Positions 63,572 to 64,000 of a stretch of DNA of 64,000 nucleotides are shown piece by piece. The position numbers and the translations under genes were made by a program. The notes under the pieces are model-generated. The model made no database searches. It was given only the letters and a program-made list of their open reading frames with translations, and was not told where the DNA came from. The number at the start of each line of letters is the position of its first letter. Positions within the stretch are counted from its first letter, which is position 1. The stretch is from positions 149,195 to 213,194 of the forward strand of contig NZ_NRSJ01000003.1 of NCBI RefSeq assembly GCF_016584085.1. Reading direction: 5' to 3'. Source of the DNA: Halochromatium glycolicum. Lineage in GTDB: Bacteria; Pseudomonadota; Gammaproteobacteria; Chromatiales; Chromatiaceae.

Positions 63572-64000
63572 ATGAGAAGCCAAGGCGGAGCCGTGGATTG
63601 CTCGCGCGCATCGTTGAACCCGTCCGGGGGAGAGGCGTCGCGGCGTGATGCCACACAGCCAGCCTTGCATGACGACCTGATGGAGCGGGTGCTGGAGAGC
63701 GAGAACATGCGACAGGCATGGAGGCGCGTGAAGTCCAATCAGGGTGCGCCCGGAATCGATGGGATGCGCATCGAGGACTTTCCCGCGTTCGCACGCTCGA
63801 ACTTGCCAGTGATCCGCCAAGCCCTGCGTGATGGCACCTACCGGCCACAGCCGGTCAAACGGGTGACGCTTCCCAAGCCGACCGGGGGCGAGCGTCTGCT
63901 CGGCATCCCGACGGTGATGGATCGCGTCATCCAACAAGCCATCGCGCAAGTCCTGGGGCCGATCTTCGATCCAGGGTTCTCGGATGCGAGTTTCGGCTTT
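63572..64000 (+). CDS. ltrA: Group II intron reverse transcriptase/maturase, N-terminal part
   Basis: The open frame from ATG 63572 runs through the last base of the window (143 codons seen). It contains the RT-0 type segment NQGAPGIDGMRIEDF, YRPQPVKRVTLPKPTGGER and LLGIPTVMDRVIQQAIAQVL (RT-1/2), ending at FSDASFGF. These are standard for group II intron-encoded proteins, which act as reverse transcriptase and maturase to splice and mobilise the intron. About 140 of roughly 430 residues are visible. The first 40 residues have low conservation, as is usual. Confidence 0.9.
   Translation, partial: MRSQGGAVDCSRASLNPSGGEASRRDATQPALHDDLMERVLESENMRQAWRRVKSNQGAPGIDGMRIEDFPAFARSNLPVIRQALRDGTYRPQPVKRVTLPKPTGGERLLGIPTVMDRVIQQAIAQVLGPIFDPGFSDASFGF

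Larger units (their letters stand above)
63023..64000 (+). mobile_element. Group II intron, 5' part (continues beyond window)
   Basis: The sequence from about 63023 (GTGTACGCCCGGCATGGGC, then GGGGTGAAAGTCCCC) is the typical 5' start of domain I of a bacterial group II intron. About 550 nt of structured non-coding RNA follow, then an intron-encoded reverse transcriptase. The exact 5' splice junction is uncertain because the usual GUGYG start is here GTGTA. The intron runs past the window end, so its 3' domain and insertion class cannot be fixed. It sits in a 5' flank behind feoA, on the opposite strand. Confidence 0.75.

Overview
The window is a GC-rich, densely coded bacterial chromosome segment. 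The gene set (cmoA-cmoB, rlmKL, an OxyR with both redox cysteines, feoABC, ppk, phhB, srmB-like helicase, a BPSS1780-type membrane protein) points to a gammaproteobacterium. The base composition, the abundance of AAA/PD-(D/E)XK and Uma2-type proteins, and the many Ala/Pro/Asp-rich slippage repeats would fit a purple sulfur bacterium of the Chromatiales. That placement is inference: the window holds no photosynthesis or sulfur-oxidation gene.

Layout. 1-8.1 kb: end of acetate kinase, a TPP enzyme of the acetolactate synthase type with a four-cysteine insertion, a hemerythrin-like protein, phhB, ppk on the minus strand, then the coupled cmoA-cmoB pair for tRNA wobble uridine modification. 8.1-17.6 kb: first copy of a 164-bp inverted-repeat element, a YpsA-like protein, an RND efflux pair, a Uma2-type nuclease-fold protein, a second copy of the element, and an MscS-like membrane protein. 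17.8-24 kb (minus): four overlapping genes for an Mrp/complex I-like proton-translocating membrane complex without recognisable MrpE/F/G. 24.2-26.5 kb: TPR-methyltransferase and a VapBC-type toxin-antitoxin pair with a perfect operator palindrome. 26.7-30.4 kb (minus): oxyR-rlmKL, overlapping by 4 nt, both with large low-complexity additions.

30.5-37.1 kb is the accessory hot spot: a third 164-bp element, three tandem AAA-ATPase/PD-(D/E)XK paralogs that are mosaics of one another, each carrying its own conserved upstream inverted repeat, then the 3' stump of a type I-E cas2, a leader-like stretch and a two-repeat type I-E CRISPR array. The rest of the cas operon is absent. ileS follows.

40-52 kb (all minus): a GGDEF/EAL protein with a FIST sensor protein upstream, and a chain formed by a 1,674-residue DUF4062-like/STAND NTPase/WD40 protein, a GT87-type membrane protein (4-nt overlap) and an SrmB-like helicase (158-nt overlap). 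52-59.4 kb (plus): SEC-C protein, BPSS1780-type membrane protein, triheme cytochrome c, penicillin acylase family protein. 59.3-62.7 kb (minus): feoA, feoB, feoC, with a fourth 164-bp element between feoA and feoB. The window ends inside a group II intron whose reverse transcriptase runs off the edge.

The most notable material is (i) the decayed CRISPR-Cas I-E locus abutting the tandem AAA/nuclease array, (ii) the giant STAND protein and its overlapping neighbours, (iii) the non-autonomous 164-bp element in four copies, (iv) the Mrp-like complex in which one subunit has lost the usual proton-channel glutamate, and (v) slippage-type coding repeats inserted into otherwise conserved housekeeping proteins.
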